A stretch of 64,000 nucleotides of DNA from Betaproteobacteria bacterium (lineage in GTDB: Bacteria > Pseudomonadota > Gammaproteobacteria > Burkholderiales > Rhodocyclaceae), in the NCBI GenBank assembly GCA_012026885.1, contig VEPL01000027.1, forward strand, positions 1-64,000, written 5' to 3'. This document shows positions 1 through 6,842 of the stretch, in pieces. Position numbers and translations under genes: made by a program. Each line of letters opens with the position of its first letter. The first letter of the stretch is position 1. The notes beneath the pieces are model-generated. The model was not told where the DNA came from. It saw only the letters and a list, made by a program, of their open reading frames with translations, and did no database searches.

Positions 1-98
1 CGGACCCACCCCTTCCCTTCCCGAACAGGACCGTGAAACGAAACCGCGCCGATGATATTGCACACCTCGTGTGAGAAAGTAGGTCATCGCCAGGCTCC
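1..98 (+). rRNA. rrf: 5S ribosomal RNA, 3' part (5' end outside window)
   Basis: The first ~98 bases match the 3' two thirds of a proteobacterial 5S rRNA. Visible parts are the CCGAACAGG segment of loop B, a GCCGATGATA segment, and the highly conserved end AAAGTAGGTCATCGCCAGGCT. The 5' strand of helix I is missing because the window starts inside the gene. A strong hairpin follows at once, as expected at the end of an rrn operon. Confidence 0.85.
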
Positions 99-108
99 TT
101 ATCCGACC

Positions 109-139
109 CAGCCCCCTCCGGTTCTCCGGCAGGGGGCTG
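109..139 (+). terminator. rrn operon intrinsic terminator
   Basis: The arms CAGCCCCCT (109–117) and AGGGGGCTG (131–139) pair perfectly. The inner CCGG/CCGG pair closes on a TTCT loop, with one bulged C. The T tract after it is short (GTTT). Its position just after the 5S rRNA supports an end-of-operon terminator. Confidence 0.7.
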
Positions 140-205
140 CGGCGTTTACTCGCCCCGAATGTTTCAGTCAACGGCCAAAATGCCCCAAAGCTTGGGCCGA
201 CGACG

Positions 206-214
206 TGCTAGAAT
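206..214 (+). promoter_or_regulatory. extended -10 promoter of the SRP RNA
   Basis: TGC-TAGAAT is an extended -10 element. Its end lies 7 bases before position 221, which is where the folded SRP RNA would begin. No good -35 hexamer is visible at 16–18 bp, consistent with an extended -10 promoter. Confidence 0.6.
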
Positions 215-220
215 TCTCCG

Positions 221-318
221 CGGCGGGTCTCCCCGCATTGCAGGGTGGTGAACCTGGTCAGGTCCGGAAGGAAGCAGCCACAGCCATTGACTGCAAGTGC
301 CGGGGGTTAGGCTCGCCA
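221..318 (+). ncRNA. ffs: 4.5S signal recognition particle RNA (small bacterial type)
   Basis: The conserved SRP domain IV core GGTCAGGTCCGGAAGGAAGC is present at about 258–277, containing the GGAA tetraloop region and the asymmetric internal loop that binds Ffh. The flanks pair into one long hairpin: GGCGGGTCT and CCCCGCATTGCAG on the 5' side with CTGCAAGTGCCGGGG and GGCTCGCC on the 3' side. With Ffh it targets nascent membrane proteins to the translocon. It sits just upstream of dnaX, an arrangement seen in many proteobacteria. Confidence 0.93.
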
Positions 319-347
319 CTTTCATTTTCCCGATCGATCCCGTCGAC

Positions 348-1949
348 ATGAGCTATCAAGTTCTCGCGCGCAAGTGGCGGCCGCGCAGCTTTGCCAGCCT
401 CGTCGGGCAAGACCATGTGGTGCGCGCACTGACGCACGCGCTCAAGGGCGGGCGGTTGCACCATGCCTACCTGTTTACGGGGACCCGTGGAGTCGGCAAG
501 ACGACGATCGCGCGGATTCTCGCCAAGTCGCTCAACTGTGAAACCGGCGTGTCGCCCACCCCGTGCGGCCAATGTAGTGCCTGTCAGGAAATCGATTCGG
601 GGCGTTTCGTCGATCTCATCGAGGTTGATGCCGCAACCAACACCCGGGTCGAGGAGATGCGGCAGCTGCTCGAGAATGCGGTCTATGCGCCGACTCGGGG
701 GCGCTATAAGGTCTATGTGATCGACGAGGTCCACATGTTGTCGACCAGTGCCTTCAACGCGATGCTGAAGACGTTGGAGGAGCCGCCGGAGCATGTGAAG
801 TTCATCCTCGCGACGACCGATCCGCAGAAGATTCCGGTCACGATTCTCTCCCGTTGTCTCCAGTTCAATCTCAAGCAGATGTTGCCAGGGGCGATCGCTG
901 CGCATCTCGCAACCGTGCTGATGGCAGAAGAAGTGGCCTACGATGCGCCGGCGCTGGCGCTAATCGCCCGTTCGGCCGGCGGGAGCATGCGGGATGCCTT
1001 GTCGCTCCTCGATCAGGCGATTGCCCACGGGGCTGGTCGCGTCGAGGAGGCGATGGTGCGGGCCATGCTGGGTACTGTCGATCTCGACTACCTCTACGCG
1101 ATACTCGATGCGGTGCTTGCCCGGAACCCGGTTGAAATGACACGACTGGCGACCGACATGGCCCTGCGCAGCCTTTCATTCGGCGCTGCGTTGCAGGAAT
1201 TGGGGGCGCTGCTGACACGCATTCAGGTGGCGCAGGTGGCGCCCGGCTCGGTGGATGACGACGATCCCGATCGCGAACGGGTCATGGCTCTGGCGCGCGA
1301 CCTTTCGCCCGAGTTTGTGCAACTCGCCTACCAGATCGCCCTGCACGGGCGGGCCGAATTGGCATTGGCGCCGGATGAGTACAGCGGCTTCCTCATGACG
1401 CTGCTGCGCCTGTACGGCTTCCGTCCGGAGGGCGTTGCCGACTACGTGACGGCTGCCCAGCAGCAGATCGCCGCACGTGCCCCTGAAGTGTCGGCGACGA
1501 TGGTGAAACCGGATTCGACCCAGCGTCAGTCGCCGCCGGTTGCGGACGCGGGCAGACAGCGGGAGGCGGGTGCCGGGGGCTGGCAGGACATGATCGGAGC
1601 GATGCGTCTCAACGGGCTGGCGCGCGAGCTTGCCCAGCATTGCGAATTGCGCGTGCTCGACGACGAGCGTTGCATCCTGCGCCTTGCGGCGGAACATGCC
1701 CACCTGCAGATGCGGCCAGCGCCGGAACGACTGCAGCAGGCGCTTGCCGGCCATCTTGGCCACCCGGTCGCGCTCAGCATCGAGGTCGGCCGGACCGAAT
1801 CGGATACGCCGGCCGCGGCCGCTGGCCGCGAGCGCCAGGAGCGCCAGGAGCGGGCGGTCGCCGCAATCGAGCAGGACACTTTCGTCCGCGACGTGATCGA
1901 AGGCTTCGATGCGTCACTGGTCGAGACATCCATCAAACCCATTGTTTAG
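348..1949 (+). CDS. dnaX: DNA polymerase III subunit gamma/tau
   Basis: Clamp-loader ATPase that loads the beta sliding clamp and couples the polymerase cores. From the ATG at 348 (533 aa) the protein starts MSYQVLARKWRP, the family N-terminus. A GTG at 297 lies inside the SRP RNA and is rejected. Visible motifs are Walker A GTRGVGKT (45–52), a zinc module with C64, C73, C76 and C79, Walker B DEVH (126–129) and the sensor SRC (168–170). The C-terminal third is proline/alanine-rich and ends in a tau-like domain. It is shorter than the 643-aa E. coli tau. No A-rich slippery heptamer was seen, so a frameshifted gamma form is not supported. It is followed by ybaB and recR, the usual operon. Confidence 0.95.
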   Translation: MSYQVLARKWRPRSFASLVGQDHVVRALTHALKGGRLHHAYLFTGTRGVGKTTIARILAKSLNCETGVSPTPCGQCSACQEIDSGRFVDLIEVDAATNTRVEEMRQLLENAVYAPTRGRYKVYVIDEVHMLSTSAFNAMLKTLEEPPEHVKFILATTDPQKIPVTILSRCLQFNLKQMLPGAIAAHLATVLMAEEVAYDAPALALIARSAGGSMRDALSLLDQAIAHGAGRVEEAMVRAMLGTVDLDYLYAILDAVLARNPVEMTRLATDMALRSLSFGAALQELGALLTRIQVAQVAPGSVDDDDPDRERVMALARDLSPEFVQLAYQIALHGRAELALAPDEYSGFLMTLLRLYGFRPEGVADYVTAAQQQIAARAPEVSATMVKPDSTQRQSPPVADAGRQREAGAGGWQDMIGAMRLNGLARELAQHCELRVLDDERCILRLAAEHAHLQMRPAPERLQQALAGHLGHPVALSIEVGRTESDTPAAAAGRERQERQERAVAAIEQDTFVRDVIEGFDASLVETSIKPIV

Positions 1950-1961
1950 CGGAGAGTTCCC

Positions 1962-2285
1962 ATGATGAAGGGCGGTATCGCGGGCCTGATGAAGCAGGCC
2001 CAGATGATGCAGGAGAACATGAAGAAGGCGCAGGACCAGTTGGCGCAGACCGAGGTCGAGGGGCAGGCTGGGGCCGGCATGGTCAAAGTGGTGATGACCT
2101 GTGCCCACGATGTCCGTCGCGTGTCCATCGATGCGTCGGTCATGGACGACCGGGAGATGCTGGAGGATCTGGTCGCGGCAGCGGTGAATGATGCTGTCCG
2201 CCGTGGCGAAGAACTGAGCCGCGAAAAGATGGCCGGCTTCACGGCGGGAATGAACCTGCCGCCCGGGTTCAAGTTGCCGTTCTGA
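1962..2285 (+). CDS. ybaB: YbaB/EbfC nucleoid-associated protein
   Basis: Small DNA-binding dimer (107 aa) of the YbaB/EbfC family. The N-terminus has the typical Met/Lys/Gln-rich helix ([17 protein letters not shown]). A beta sheet follows ([19 protein letters not shown]), and a C-terminal helix ends in GFKLPF. The start at 1962 follows a GGAGAG ribosome-binding site. It lies 12 bp after dnaX and 7 bp before recR, the conserved dnaX–ybaB–recR operon. YbaB homologues bind DNA and affect gene expression; its exact role beside DNA-repair genes is not known. Confidence 0.93.
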   Translation: MMKGGIAGLMKQAQMMQENMKKAQDQLAQTEVEGQAGAGMVKVVMTCAHDVRRVSIDASVMDDREMLEDLVAAAVNDAVRRGEELSREKMAGFTAGMNLPPGFKLPF

Positions 2286-2292
2286 CAGCGGC

Positions 2293-2895
2293 GTGAATCC
2301 CGCCGGACTGGAATCGCTGATCGAGGCCTTGCGCTGCCTTCCGGGGGTCGGGCCGAAGTCGGCGCAGCGCATGGCCTACCACCTGTTGCAGCGCGACAGG
2401 GTCGGCGCGCGGCGGCTCGGAGACGCGATCCAGCACGCGCTGATATGCCTCAGGCACTGCCGGCGCTGCAATACCTTTGCCGAGGACGAAATCTGCGAAC
2501 GTTGTAGTTCGTCGCGGCGGGACGCATCTCTGCTTTGTGTGGTCGAGACGCCGGTCGACCTCAACATGATGGAGCAGACGCATGCCTACCAGGGGTTGTA
2601 CTACGTGCTGATGGGCCGCATTTCGCCGCTCGACGGTATCGGCCCGCGTGAACTCGGACTGGAGCGGTTGCTCGAGCGCGCCAGCGACGGCGTGGTGCGC
2701 GAGGTCATCCTGGCGACCAATTTCACCAACGAGGGTGAGGCGACGGCACACTACATCACCGCCATGCTGAAGGCGCGGGGCGTCGCCGTATCGCGGATTG
2801 CCCGCGGCGTACCGGTTGGCGGCGAACTGGAATACGTCGATAGCGGTACGCTCGCGCAGGCCTTGCGCGAGCGCAGGGGGCGCAACGAGGACTGA
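2293..2895 (+). CDS. recR: recombination mediator protein RecR
   Basis: RecR (200 aa) works with RecF and RecO to load RecA at single-strand gaps. An N-terminal helix-hairpin-helix contains [13 protein letters not shown]. Next is a C4 zinc finger with C56/C59 and C68/C71. A Toprim domain follows ([14 protein letters not shown] onward), and a C-terminal segment has the Walker-like [12 protein letters not shown]. The start codon is GTG, 7 bp after the ybaB stop, so translation is probably coupled. Length and order match the family. Confidence 0.95.
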   Translation: MNPAGLESLIEALRCLPGVGPKSAQRMAYHLLQRDRVGARRLGDAIQHALICLRHCRRCNTFAEDEICERCSSSRRDASLLCVVETPVDLNMMEQTHAYQGLYYVLMGRISPLDGIGPRELGLERLLERASDGVVREVILATNFTNEGEATAHYITAMLKARGVAVSRIARGVPVGGELEYVDSGTLAQALRERRGRNED

Positions 2896-2900
2896 GGCCT

Positions 2901-2929
2901 TTTTCCGAAGCGGCCCTTTGCCGTATAAT
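2901..2929 (+). promoter_or_regulatory. candidate sigma-70 promoter of petABC
   Basis: A perfect TATAAT lies at 2924–2929. The hexamer 17 bp upstream (TTTTCC, 2901–2906) is a poor -35. The site falls in the gap between recR and petA, 47 bp before the petA start, and is the only promoter-like site before the cytochrome bc1 operon. Confidence 0.55.
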
Positions 2930-2975
2930 TAGCCGTTTTTTTCTATCCCATCCAATTCCTTAAGGGGTCTGCGCA

Positions 2976-3572
2976 ATGAGCAATCAAGGAAAAATGGACT
3001 GCGGGCGCCGGCGACTCGTCGTGGCGACTGCAGCCGTGGGCGGGGCGGGTGCAGTCGCGGCGCTCGTGCCGTTCGTCTCCAGCTTGCTTCCGTCCGAACG
3101 CGCCAAGGCAGCCGGTGCGCCGGTCGAGGTCGATGTCAGCAAGCTCGAGTCGGGCCAGATGATGACCGTCGAGTGGCGTGGCAAGCCGGTCTGGATCATC
3201 AACCGTACCAAGGAGATGCTCGAGACTCTGCCCAAGCTCGATGGCGCCGTCGCCGATCCCAAGTCCGACAAGGACATGCAGCCCGCCTACGCCAAGAACG
3301 AGCATCGCTCGATCAAGCCTGAGCTCATGGTGGTCGTGGGGATCTGTACTCACCTCGGTTGCTCACCGTCCTCCAAATTCAAGAAGGGGGCCGAGGAGGG
3401 CATGCCGGGCGACTGGCTGGGTGGATTCCTGTGTCCCTGCCACGGCTCCACGTTCGACTTCGCGGGCCGCGTCTACAAGGCCAAGCCGGCACCGACCAAT
3501 CTCGAAGTTCCGCCGCACGTGTATTTGTCCGATACGCGCATCCTGATCGGCGAAGACAAGAAGGGGGCTTAA
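2976..3572 (+). CDS. petA: ubiquinol-cytochrome c reductase, Rieske iron-sulfur subunit
   Basis: The Rieske subunit (198 aa) takes one electron from ubiquinol in complex III and passes it to cytochrome c1. The N-terminus has an arginine patch (GRRRLVV) and a single membrane anchor at about 14–37, typical of Tat-exported Rieske proteins. The cluster boxes are CTHLGC (124–129) and CPCHGS (153–158), giving the two Cys and two His [2Fe-2S] ligands plus the disulfide cysteines. It is the first gene of petABC, 3 bp before petB. Confidence 0.96.
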   Translation: MSNQGKMDCGRRRLVVATAAVGGAGAVAALVPFVSSLLPSERAKAAGAPVEVDVSKLESGQMMTVEWRGKPVWIINRTKEMLETLPKLDGAVADPKSDKDMQPAYAKNEHRSIKPELMVVVGICTHLGCSPSSKFKKGAEEGMPGDWLGGFLCPCHGSTFDFAGRVYKAKPAPTNLEVPPHVYLSDTRILIGEDKKGA

Positions 3573-3575
3573 CAA

Positions 3576-4877
3576 ATGGCTGGCGGAACATACGAAAAAT
3601 ACAAGTCGGACGGTTCGATTGGCGGCAACATTCTCGAGTGGGTAGATGCCCGCTTCCCGGCGACTTCCATGTGGAAGGGCCATCTGTCGGAGTACTACGC
3701 GCCGAAGAATTTCAACTTCTGGTACTTCTTCGGGTCGCTGGCCCTGCTGGTGCTGGTCATCCAGATCGTCACGGGCATCTTCCTCGTCATGCACTACAAG
3801 CCGGATGCAGCGCTCAACGCCAACGGCGTGCCGGTCGCCTTCGCATCCGTCGAGTACATCATGCGCGACGTGCCGGGCGGCTGGATCATCCGCTACATGC
3901 ACTCGACCGGTGCGTCGGCCTTCTTCATCGTCGTTTATCTGCACATGTTCCGCGGGCTGCTCTACGGTTCCTACCGCAAGCCGCGCGAGCTGACCTGGCT
4001 GTTCGGGGTCGGCATCTTCCTGTGCCTGATGGGCGAGGCCTTCTTCGGCTACCTGCTGCCCTGGGGCCAGATGTCCTTCTGGGGCGCCCAGGTCATCGTG
4101 AACCTGTTCTCGGCCATACCGGTCATCGGGCCCGACCTGTCGATCCTTATCCGTGGCGACTTTGTCGTCGGCGACGCGACCCTAAACCGCTTCTTCTCCT
4201 TCCACGTCATCGCCTTCCCGCTCGTGTTGCTCGGCCTCATCGCTGCGCACGTGCTGGCGTTGCACGAGACGGGGTCGAACAACCCGGACGGCATCGACAT
4301 CAAGGAAAAGAAGGACGCCAACGGCATCCCGCTCGACGGCATCCCCTTCCATCCGTACTACACGGTCAAGGACATCGTCGGCGTCGTCGTCTTCCTGATG
4401 GTCTTCTCGGCGGTGATGTTCTTTGCGCCGGAAGGTGGCGGTTACTTCCTGGAGACGCCCAATTTCTACCCGGCTGACCCGCTCAAGACGCCGCCGCATA
4501 TTGCGCCGGTCTGGTACTTCACGCCGTACTACTCGATCTTGCGTGCCATGGTCTGGAACTTCTTCGGTCTCGACGCGAAGTTCTGGGGCGTGGTGGGGAT
4601 GGGCGCCTCCGTCGTCATCTTCGCCTTCCTGCCGTGGCTCGATCGCAGCCCGGTACGTTCGATTCGCTACCGCGGCCCGATCTACAAGACCATGCTGACC
4701 ATCTTCGTGATCTGCTTCTTCATCCTCGGCTACCTCGGGACGCTGTCCCCGTCGCCGATGGGCGAGTTGATTTCGCAGGTTTGCACCGTTTTCTATTTCT
4801 TCTTCTTCCTCGGCATGCCGTGGTGGTCCCGGATGGACAAGTTCAAGCCGGTTCCCGAACGCGTGACGATGAAGTGA
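3576..4877 (+). CDS. petB: cytochrome b subunit of the bc1 complex
   Basis: Membrane subunit (433 aa) with hearts for hemes bL and bH and the Qo and Qi quinone sites. Heme-ligand histidines are visible in RYMHSTGASAFF and VYLHMFRG and again in FFSFHVIAF and LIAAHVLALH. The Qo motif reads PVWYFTPYY rather than the PEWY of mitochondria; from memory PVWY is usual in beta- and gammaproteobacteria, so this is a lineage variant, not damage. About eight membrane helices are evident. It follows petA and precedes petC by 10 bp. Confidence 0.96.
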   Translation: MAGGTYEKYKSDGSIGGNILEWVDARFPATSMWKGHLSEYYAPKNFNFWYFFGSLALLVLVIQIVTGIFLVMHYKPDAALNANGVPVAFASVEYIMRDVPGGWIIRYMHSTGASAFFIVVYLHMFRGLLYGSYRKPRELTWLFGVGIFLCLMGEAFFGYLLPWGQMSFWGAQVIVNLFSAIPVIGPDLSILIRGDFVVGDATLNRFFSFHVIAFPLVLLGLIAAHVLALHETGSNNPDGIDIKEKKDANGIPLDGIPFHPYYTVKDIVGVVVFLMVFSAVMFFAPEGGGYFLETPNFYPADPLKTPPHIAPVWYFTPYYSILRAMVWNFFGLDAKFWGVVGMGASVVIFAFLPWLDRSPVRSIRYRGPIYKTMLTIFVICFFILGYLGTLSPSPMGELISQVCTVFYFFFFLGMPWWSRMDKFKPVPERVTMK

Positions 4878-4887
4878 GGGCGAAAAA

Positions 4888-5607
4888 ATGAAAAAATTCC
4901 TCATTGCACTTCTCTTCGCCCCCGTGCTGGCGTTCGCGAGCGGCGGCAGCGTCCATGTCGACAAGTGGCCCGGATCGGTCGGTGACAAGGCTGCCCTGCA
5001 GAACGGTGCCAAGCTGTTCGTCAATTACTGCCTGAATTGCCACGGCGCTTCCTACATGCGCTACAAGAACCTGGTGGATCTTGGCCTCACCGAACAGGCG
5101 GTCAAGGACAGCCTGATGTTCACGTCTGACAAGATCGGCGGCCTGATGGCCGTGGCAGCCAGGTCCGACGAACAGAAGCTGTGGTTCGGCGCAACGCCCC
5201 CCGATCTCACGATCATCGCCCGTGCCCGCGGCGAAGCGGGGAATGCCGGCGCCGGTGCCGACTGGCTTTATACCTACCTGCGCTCGTTCTACCGTGACCC
5301 GAACCGCCCCACCGGCTGGAACAACACGGTTTTCGAGAACGTCGGCATGCCGAATCCGCTTTGGGGGCTGCAAGGGCAGCAGGTCATGAATCCCGAGACC
5401 CACAAGCTCGAGCTGGCCGTTCCGGGCAAATACACGGCCCAGGAGTACGACAAGCAGATCTCCGATCTGGTCGGCTTCATGGTCTGGATGGGCGAGCCGC
5501 AACAGGAGTTCCGCCGTACGCTCGGCTTCTTCGTCCTGGCTTTCCTCGCACTGCTCTTCGTCGTCGCCTACGCGCTGAAGAAGGAATTCTGGAAAGACAT
5601 CCACTGA
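4888..5607 (+). CDS. petC: cytochrome c1 of the bc1 complex
   Basis: Cytochrome c1 (239 aa) carries electrons from the Rieske protein to soluble cytochrome c. It has a cleavable signal peptide (MKKFLIALLFAPVLAFA), a covalent heme site CLNCH (C48, C51, H52) and a C-terminal membrane anchor (GFFVLAFLALLFVVAYAL) with a short positive tail. This layout matches the family. It is the last gene of petABC; a long hairpin lies between it and sspA. Confidence 0.95.
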   Translation: MKKFLIALLFAPVLAFASGGSVHVDKWPGSVGDKAALQNGAKLFVNYCLNCHGASYMRYKNLVDLGLTEQAVKDSLMFTSDKIGGLMAVAARSDEQKLWFGATPPDLTIIARARGEAGNAGAGADWLYTYLRSFYRDPNRPTGWNNTVFENVGMPNPLWGLQGQQVMNPETHKLELAVPGKYTAQEYDKQISDLVGFMVWMGEPQQEFRRTLGFFVLAFLALLFVVAYALKKEFWKDIH

Positions 5608-5626
5608 TCCTTCAGGGATCGGATGG

Positions 5627-5665
5627 CGGCATCGTGGACCCGGCGGCAGCCGGGACCCGATGCCG
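5627..5665 (+). terminator. long hairpin between petC and sspA, possible attenuator
   Basis: CGGCATCG (5627–5634) pairs with CGATGCCG (5658–5665), and inside it CCCGGC (5639–5644) pairs with GCCGGG (5649–5654). Only CATTTTG follows, not a clean T run, so termination may be partial. It could instead protect the petABC transcript from 3' decay or separate expression levels of petABC and sspAB. Confidence 0.45.
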
Positions 5666-5690
5666 AATCTCATTTTGAGGGTTACCTGAC

Positions 5691-6287
5691 ATGATGAACC
5701 TCTATTCGGGCACGACGTGCCCTTTCAGCCATCGTTGCCGCATCGTCCTCTATGAAAAGGGGATGGATTTCCAGGTCATCGATGTCGACATGTTCAACAA
5801 GCCGGAAGACCTGGCCGCAATCAATCCGCACAACCGTGTGCCGGTGCTCGTCGAGCGCGATCTGGTCCTGTTCGAGCCGAACATCATCAACGAATACATC
5901 GACGAACGTTTCCCGCATCCGCAGCTAATGCCGGCCGATCCGATCATGCGCGCGCGGGCGCGCCAGTTGCTGGTCGGCATGGAGCGCGAGATTTTCGCCT
6001 TCATGGAAGTGATCGAGAAGAACGGCAAGACCGCCGACAAGGCGCGCCAGGAGATCCGCGCCCGCCTGACCGAGATCGTGCCCATCTTCACCAAGCAGAA
6101 GTTCATGCTGGGCGACGAGTTCTCGATGCTCGACGTCGCCATTGCCCCGCTGCTCTGGCGCCTCGACCATTACGGCATCGACCTCGGCAAGGCCGCCGCG
6201 CCGCTGATGAAATACGCCGAGCGCATCTTCAGCCGCCAGGGTTTCATCGACGCGCTGACGCCGTCCGAAAAGGCGATGCGCAAGTAG
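5691..6287 (+). CDS. sspA: stringent starvation protein A
   Basis: SspA (198 aa) is a glutathione-S-transferase-fold protein that binds RNA polymerase and alters sigma-70 promoter use under starvation. The N-terminal thioredoxin-like half has SGTTCPFSHRCRI and the cis-proline motif NRVPVLVE. The C-terminal half is all-helical with FSMLDVAIAPLLWRL. A tandem ATGATG gives two possible starts (5691/5694). It is followed 3 bp later by sspB, the standard pair, and the petABC–sspAB order is common in beta- and gammaproteobacteria. Confidence 0.94.
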   Translation: MMNLYSGTTCPFSHRCRIVLYEKGMDFQVIDVDMFNKPEDLAAINPHNRVPVLVERDLVLFEPNIINEYIDERFPHPQLMPADPIMRARARQLLVGMEREIFAFMEVIEKNGKTADKARQEIRARLTEIVPIFTKQKFMLGDEFSMLDVAIAPLLWRLDHYGIDLGKAAAPLMKYAERIFSRQGFIDALTPSEKAMRK

Positions 6288-6290
6288 GCC

Positions 6291-6716
6291 ATGGAGCTGC
6301 CGTCGACCAAGCCCTACCTGCTCCGCGCCATTTGGGAATGGTGTTGCGACAACGGCTACACGCCTTACATCGCAGTACAGGTGGATGGTCGCACGCGGGT
6401 GCCGCGCGAGTTTGTGCGCGATGGACAGATCGTCCTCAACGTCGGTCCTGACGCCACCCACAAGCTGAAACTGGGCAACGAGTGGGTCGAGTTCCAGGCC
6501 CGCTTCGGCGGTGTCGCGCGCGAGCTCTCGGTGCCGGTCGACCGGGTTTCGGCCATCTATGCGCGCGAGAACGGAGCCGGCATGGCTTTCGACGTGGATG
6601 AGGTTGCGGCGGTTGCCGACCAACCGACTGCAGCTGGTCCGGCGGACGAAACGGCAGGCGAACACCAGTCGCCCCGCCCCGAAGGCGGGAGCCCGAAACT
6701 GCAACGCATCAAATAG
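6291..6716 (+). CDS. sspB: ClpXP protease specificity-enhancing factor
   Basis: SspB (141 aa) is the adaptor that delivers ssrA-tagged proteins to ClpXP. The folded N-terminal domain starts STKPYLLRAIWEWC and contains YTPYIAVQVD and the RFGGVAREL loop of the peptide-binding groove. The rest is an acidic/proline-rich flexible tail. In known SspB proteins the tail ends in a short hydrophobic/basic ClpX-binding module; here the last residues are SPKLQRIK, compatible with that. It sits 3 bp after sspA and is closed by a terminator. Confidence 0.94.
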   Translation: MELPSTKPYLLRAIWEWCCDNGYTPYIAVQVDGRTRVPREFVRDGQIVLNVGPDATHKLKLGNEWVEFQARFGGVARELSVPVDRVSAIYARENGAGMAFDVDEVAAVADQPTAAGPADETAGEHQSPRPEGGSPKLQRIK

Positions 6717-6742
6717 GGACGCCGGCTGCGGTCGACGCACCA

Positions 6743-6777
6743 AAACAGGGAGAATCCGTGCCGGGTTCTCCCTGTTT
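6743..6777 (+). terminator. intrinsic terminator after sspB
   Basis: AAACAGGGAGAA (6743–6754) and TTCTCCCTGTTT (6766–6777) are perfect 12-bp arms around an 11-base loop. The 3' arm ends in TTT. The A/T ends of the stem would make it active on both strands. It insulates nasA from the sspAB operon. Confidence 0.7.
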
Positions 6778-6802
6778 GCATTGAATCACCGTGACTTTCA
6801 GA

Positions 6803-6817
6803 TGGCATGGCAGTTGC
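6803..6817 (+). promoter_or_regulatory. candidate sigma-54 promoter of nasA
   Basis: TGGCAT-GGCAG-TTGC matches the -24/-12 consensus TGGCAC-N5-TTGC with one mismatch. Transcription would begin near 6829, leaving about 14 bases before the nasA start with the GGAAGGAAG ribosome-binding site. The same promoter class precedes nirB and nrtA, which raises confidence. No full NtrC palindrome was found upstream; only a CGCACCAAAA half-site at 6736–6745. Confidence 0.5.
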
Positions 6818-6842
6818 TCAATGCTGCGCCGGAAGGAAGTTC

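Noticed and set aside
1500-1949. Possible programmed frameshift in dnaX giving a separate gamma subunit
   Set aside because: No A-rich slippery heptamer or following stem was found in the linker region; the frame is simply open to 1949.
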